Of a DNA stretch of 64,000 nt, positions 58,975-64,000 are shown one piece after another. Source of the stretch: Pictodentalium vernedei (lineage: Eukaryota; Mollusca; Scaphopoda; Dentaliida; Dentaliidae); the NCBI GenBank assembly GCA_031216915.1, contig CM062290.1:168659453-168723452 (forward strand), read 5' to 3'. Under the pieces are notes generated by a model. It saw only the letters and a program-made list of their open reading frames with translations. It was not told the DNA's origin and did no database searches. Numbering within the stretch: position 1 is the first letter of the stretch; each line of letters starts with the position of its first letter. A program made the translations under genes and the position numbers.

Positions 58975-61900
58975 TTATAGTAATTTATATATTTTTTATA
59001 CTTACCAATGACCCAGACATAGCTGGTGCTAACTCTTAAAAATATAGGGCCAAACACAAATTTTGCCCCCCAATCCCCAAAATTTGCATCTAAAACCAAA
59101 GAAAACATGTCCTGAATGGCCCTCCATACTTCACCTCTACTGCGCATGCGCAGTGTCAAGGACGTCCCGAAATTGGCGCCATTAATCATTCTTACCAACA
59201 GTGCCTGGTAAGCGCTATGTCCTCAGCGGGGAGGTATGAGTTCCCAACTCCTGGGAGGGCCATCCCCGTCTGGGTCATTGGTAAGTATAAAAAATATATA
59301 AATTACTATAAATTTTTTAAGATTTTTATACTGTACCAATGACCCAGACATAGCTGAATAGTAAAAAGGCTGGAGGGCCCAGGACATAGAGGAAAATCCA
59401 ATAAGCTCAACTATATAAAATAGAGTCATCTCCTGGAGGAGAAAAGGAGAAATAGGCTTCACGTGTATCTTTCTTATTTATGACAAATTAGAAAGACACA
59501 ATACCTTCTATAATTGAGCATCATAACATCCATGTTCTCTATTAATATGCAGGATAATTCTTATACTAATTATTTTTAAAGTAAGCCAATAAATAAAGTT
59601 AGTCCAAAGAATTGAGACTCTTTATACTCTTTTAAAAGTGTCCGAGGATAGTATAATAACATCCGTTTGACACATGACATATTCAAATGCTATACTTTAA
59701 AACTATGACATGAATGAATTTAAAAACATAACTTTCACTTAAGAAACCATCCCAGTAACAGCTCAGAATTACTAACTCCGGAGGAGGTATCCCCTTGTTT
59801 TCATAATAAAACAGGTGACCCAAGGGAACACCCTCCCCCCCCCCCCTTTTTCTTGCCCTGGGTCAAATAGCCCAGAGCGAAGAGGGCAGCAGGACAGAGT
59901 CACTGCCGGAACATAAAGCCTACATAGCTATAGTTGCAATTGTCAAGTGATCGACTTTCTGAGCAGCTGATAATGGACCTAAATAATGCAGGTCTCCAGA
60001 AATAGATACAATATTTCTGAGATAAAAATTCGTGAATGTGGATGGCTGAGACCAATATGCAGCCTACTTAATCTATAATAGCAAAACTATACATCAGCCC
60101 AAGATGTAGAAGAGCTCTTACTTCATGAGCCGAAATCTTAAGCACAGACTGCTGAGTTAAGGATAGATTATCCTAAGCAGTACCGATAGTTAACTAAATG
60201 CATTAAGTAATAGAATGGACCGTAATGACCCTTCTATTAGGCATCAGAGCCAGAACAAGCTTTACGTCCAACTGATAAACTGAGATCTGTTAATAAATAC
60301 ATAACGGTCTATCCGGACAGAGTAAAGGCCTATGCCCGCTCGAAGACGGAAGGCCCTTAAGAACAATAGGTTCCAGATATCATTAGGAGCCTGATTCTTA
60401 ACCAAAAATACAACATTAGTAGTAAAGGTAATAGAGTTCCCGATACTACGAAAGTGAGAATCGTCCACCGATAGTGCATGAAGCTCACTGACTCTTCAGC
60501 AGAAGAGAAGACTAAGAGAATCGCTGCCTTAAAAGGCCAGAATTTGAAACTGCTGTCTCAAGGGGTTCAAATGGTTGCTTTAATTAATTAGAACCCAAGC
60601 TAAATTCCGAATAGGAATTAATCTAACGATTCTAGGTCTCTTATCGAAAAGTTTCAAACTAACTTAGATAAAGAGACATTAGGCTCCATTGTAAACTATC
60701 ATGGTGTGCATAGGTATCAGATAACATAGACCTATAACCTTTAAAAGTAACTGGCTGCAGATGATCTCGTTAAACAAGTATACTAGAAAGTTTGCAATGT
60801 CTGGTATGGAGGGATCAAAAATATCAACATAAAGATCCCTACACCAATGACGGAAGACCCTCCACTTTAGCCGCATAGTATAGCGAAGAGGAGGCCCTTC
60901 TACAGTTAGGAATCGTGTCCACTGCTCGTCCTGTACAATGCTTGCCATGCAAGAAGGACCGCACAACGGAATACGTGAAGGTTGAGACCTTGCAGGTTGT
61001 GATAGAGTTGACACGATTTCCCCAGCGAAAAAAAAGATCCTCTCGTGGAGGAGGTTTCCGCGGTAAGTCCCACAGTAGACATCTAAGTAAATATATCCAC
61101 CGTCTCTGTGGAGACAGAGATGCTACCAACAGAATTGTATTGTGAATGAATAATTCTAGCAATACTTGCTGAATCAACAGCGCTGGAGGATACGCATATC
61201 CTATCATCGCGTCCTACTAGATCGATAGAGCGTTAACTACATATGCTCAGGGATCCAGACAGGGTGACACATACGTCTACAATTGATTGGAGAGTTGTGT
61301 CGCAAATAAATTATCACTGGGTGCTCCCATTTATAGCAAATCTGATTGAATACTTGTTTGTTGATAGTCCATTCCGACGGCAACAAAAGACCCTTACGTG
61401 AAAGGGAGTCTGCTAATATGATCCGACGACCGAGAATATGACGAACCGAAACAGAACTTGGTGTTCTATAACAAACAGAAGGATTCTTTCCATTAAAATC
61501 AATAACGGAACCGAATGAGTGCCTCCCTGGTTCCGGATATACGCAACTACTGTCGTATTATCGGACAGGATTGAACATGCGTTTCTGAATAAAATTCATC
61601 CAATGACGTAGTGCAAGCCAACATAATATTCTTCCTTGGAAGTAAGGAGCTTGCCTAAAAACTGCGGAACCCAAAGACCCTGGCACTTCGAATCTGTTGG
61701 GATTAAAATTGTGTCCCAACCTGTTTGACTGATATCCGTCATAATCGAAAAACTCGGATCCGGCAACTACAGTGGAACTCTCTGAGTCAACCACCGAATG
61801 TTTGCCCACGTCTGAATCTCTTGTTACACTTGATAGACAAGAGAACGTGTATATCGTGCAATTCAACATTGCTGAAAGGTTGCCGTCGAAGAGAAGCTTC

Positions 61901-64000
61901 TCGGAGACCGAAGCGACTCTGAGAGAGTTCTTCACCTTACTATCCACGCGCGTGGATGTAGCTAGGGCTGCATCACGTCTAACCAACTCCAGGTTGCCAC
62001 TGAAGGGCGGAGTTATACGTGAAAAAACTACTGCCCCTGAAAGAAATCTCATTGAGGATCATATCCTGGAATTCTTTCTCTTGAAGACGTAATGATAAAC
62101 GTCTCAGTAAGGTGGTGAACGTATGATAAAGCGTCTAAGATAAGTCTATTATACATCATTGTCGTTTCCAACATCGTGGTTGGAATTGACATAGATGGCG
62201 AAAAAGATAATTTGCAGTCTTCAGTCTCGCCGTCTTAGATGCAAAGGAACTCTCGGTAAGCCCAGTTCTGCCAATAAACAATTATTTCCTAGAATTCACG
62301 AAAGGCAGAATAGAGCATTGCAGACAAGAAACTATACTAGCATGTTGATAGCAAGCTTATATATATATAGCGTCGTTCAATAATTCGAATGTTCTAAACA
62401 CATTATTGGACTGCGTCGGCAACTCAGGGACAATGTCCCTGAACCGATCCAAAACTCCATGTCCAATGACGCTATTAGTCTCTTATCCAGCATCACAGCA
62501 ATGTGGTCCGACGGAACAACCTCTGGAAGATAATGCCGGAAGATATGTATGGCAGCTTCTGTTGTTCCGAAAGGGAAAGCTCAAAATCATCCGAATCCCT
62601 TTCGCCATCCTGTCAGACCCTATGAAATATTCGGTCGTCCGTACCTGATGCAACAGCGGAGCGTACCGACCCAGCGCTGTCAGATTATTCCTGATCCGAC
62701 CGAGAATCTGTCGTTTGCTGGGATGCTACGATAAGCTGTGCTATTTTGGATAGCACGTCCGTCACTGAGGCTTGTGGAGAAGCGGTCTTACGATGCATTG
62801 CCGCTGGAAGCTCCGTGTTCGTTACCCCGTGCATACTTCTATTATGCGAGCGACTGGAGTGTACAGGCCTCGTGTCCCTTGGCTACTGGATGGCGTGACC
62901 TGTTCGCCATGGAATCACTGAATGCCGAAGCTGGCCGGATATTCAAGGTCACGTAGCCAATGTGCGGTCGTGTGCGCTGCTGTGAGGATGAGGAAGCATT
63001 ATCGACAGTCACTCGGACTGTCTATATAACGGAGCGTCCCGAGTGGCGGACATATGCTCCGAAGGTGAAATGTCTGTACCACAACATCCGGTCCCATATG
63101 TTGTTGCACGAGAGAGGGACCTCTCTCGCTTGCCGCCTGGACGGACCGGACGAGCTAGGAACCGGACTAACAGGTTTCCTCCGATCTCTCCTCTAATCCG
63201 TCGTCACTGGGTGTGTACTAAAGTCTATTATAGTGCTCGCATCACCCAAATCTCCATCCTAGACCGCAACGGACGAACCCGACTGCCGAACCATTCGATG
63301 AATGGACGCTACACCGGGTGAGCTAGCGAATGTCAACTCCGTCGATCCTACTAGGGACCTCTTAGGGGATTGACGTAATCCATGAGCACTAATTGCCGCT
63401 AGCTCTTCATTAACTATGACGACAGAGGCACACTTTGAAGACATCTCAGTAATTTTGCGAACAAGAAACCAAATATGCTTGTACATAGCAAGCATATAAA
63501 AAATATATATAGCGTTGTTCAATAAATCGAACGTATCTGAGACATTATTGGACTGTGTCGGAACTGAGGAACGATGTCCCTGAACCGAACCAAAAATTTC
63601 TAAGTCCACCGACGCTATCAGTTTCTTATCCGGTATCGCAGCATGCTGGTCCGACGAAGAACCTCTAGAAGATGAAGTCGGATGACATATACAGCAGCTT
63701 ATGTTGTTCCGAAAGGGAAAGCTCGAAAACCTCCGAATCCCTTTCGGCATCCCGTCGGACCGTATGAAAATTTCGGACGTCCGCACCTGATGCTTCCGCG
63801 GAGCGTCCCGACCCAGCGTCGTCGGATATTATATTATGCGACAGAGATTCTGTCGTTGCTGGGATGCTGCGATAAGTTGTGCTATTTGGGATAGCACGTC
63901 CGTCACCGAGGCCTGTGCAGAAGCGGTCTTACGATGCTTTGCCGCTGGAAGCTCCGTGTACGTTGACTCCCGCATACTTTCTTATGCGAACGTCCGGAGT
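58975..64000 (-). mobile_element. DIRS-type retroelement E6 (broken, runs off the window)
   Basis: Left repeat begins CTTAAAAAATTTATAG; internal complementary region 59268-59356; stem-loop 59868-59885; recombinase remnants about 59.9-61.1 kb, RNase H remnants about 61.4-61.8 kb, and a reiterated gag-derived block from about 61.9 kb to the edge. It shares the shortened, RT-less architecture of E1 and E2 but is clearly diverged from them. Many breaks. The right repeat is beyond 64000. Confidence 0.88.
59268..59356. repeat. E6 internal complementary region
   Basis: Same layout as E1, but the join reads TTAAGATTTTTATAC; the three-base core is CTT on the complementary strand, matching the CTT that opens this copy at 58975-58977. 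Confidence 0.88.

Noticed and set aside
25614-64000. Further SLC39A9 exons
   Set aside because: I looked for the His-rich loop, the HAAADG helix and the segment ending in His-Lys on the minus strand and saw none; a profile search could still find a very diverged exon.

Overview
The window is eukaryotic, AT-rich and intron- and transposon-dominated. No bacterial operon, rRNA gene or CRISPR array is visible. Repeat types (Tc1-like and hAT DNA transposons, TTAA-flanked MITEs, a tRNA-headed SINE, DIRS-type tyrosine-recombinase retroelements, and tandem-repeat elements beginning CAAGAGGCCC and ending in a hairpin plus CTAA) suggest a lophotrochozoan, most likely a mollusc. The species cannot be fixed from sequence alone.

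The only recognisable host gene lies on the minus strand: the last two coding exons of a SLC39A9 (ZIP9) zinc transporter, at 25479-25613 and 2912-3157. They join in phase 0 across a 22.3 kb intron full of transposons. Upstream exons were not found, so they probably lie beyond 64000, and the remainder of the window is then probably intron or 5' flank of the same gene. A short splice-acceptor-led reading frame at 24258-24392 could be an alternative last exon.

Layout: 1-3240 holds the probable 3' UTR and flank, with a hAT MITE, a SINE and two palindromic MITEs. 3241-10836 is a three-deep nest: a repeat interrupted by a TTAA-flanked MITE, which is interrupted by DIRS copy E1. 11-14.1 kb has an unidentified ORF and a degenerate tandem-repeat element; the latter is split by DIRS copy E2 (14113-21108), nearly identical to E1. 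21.9-24.1 kb has a tandem-repeat element, a lone DIRS end and a MITE. 24.7-40 kb is a mosaic of tandem-repeat elements with GACA-rich tails, a broken Tc1 transposon (27076-28586), MITEs, a SINE and microsatellites. 40.2-48.7 kb is an old DIRS copy E4, itself interrupted by a Helentron-like element. 49194-56250 is the best preserved DIRS copy, E5. 57.4-58.2 kb is a DIRS fragment, E7, and 58975 to the window edge is DIRS copy E6.

DIRS-type sequence makes up about half of the window. Every copy is in the same (minus) orientation as the host gene. The copies show the expected layout: inverted terminal repeats plus an internal complementary region that reproduces the two joined ends. They have no target-site duplication and a marked preference for GAAA/AT targets. 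E1, E2 and E6 are a shortened, RT-less subfamily; E5 is the kind of full-length relative that could have supplied enzymes. These elements are described as fossils.
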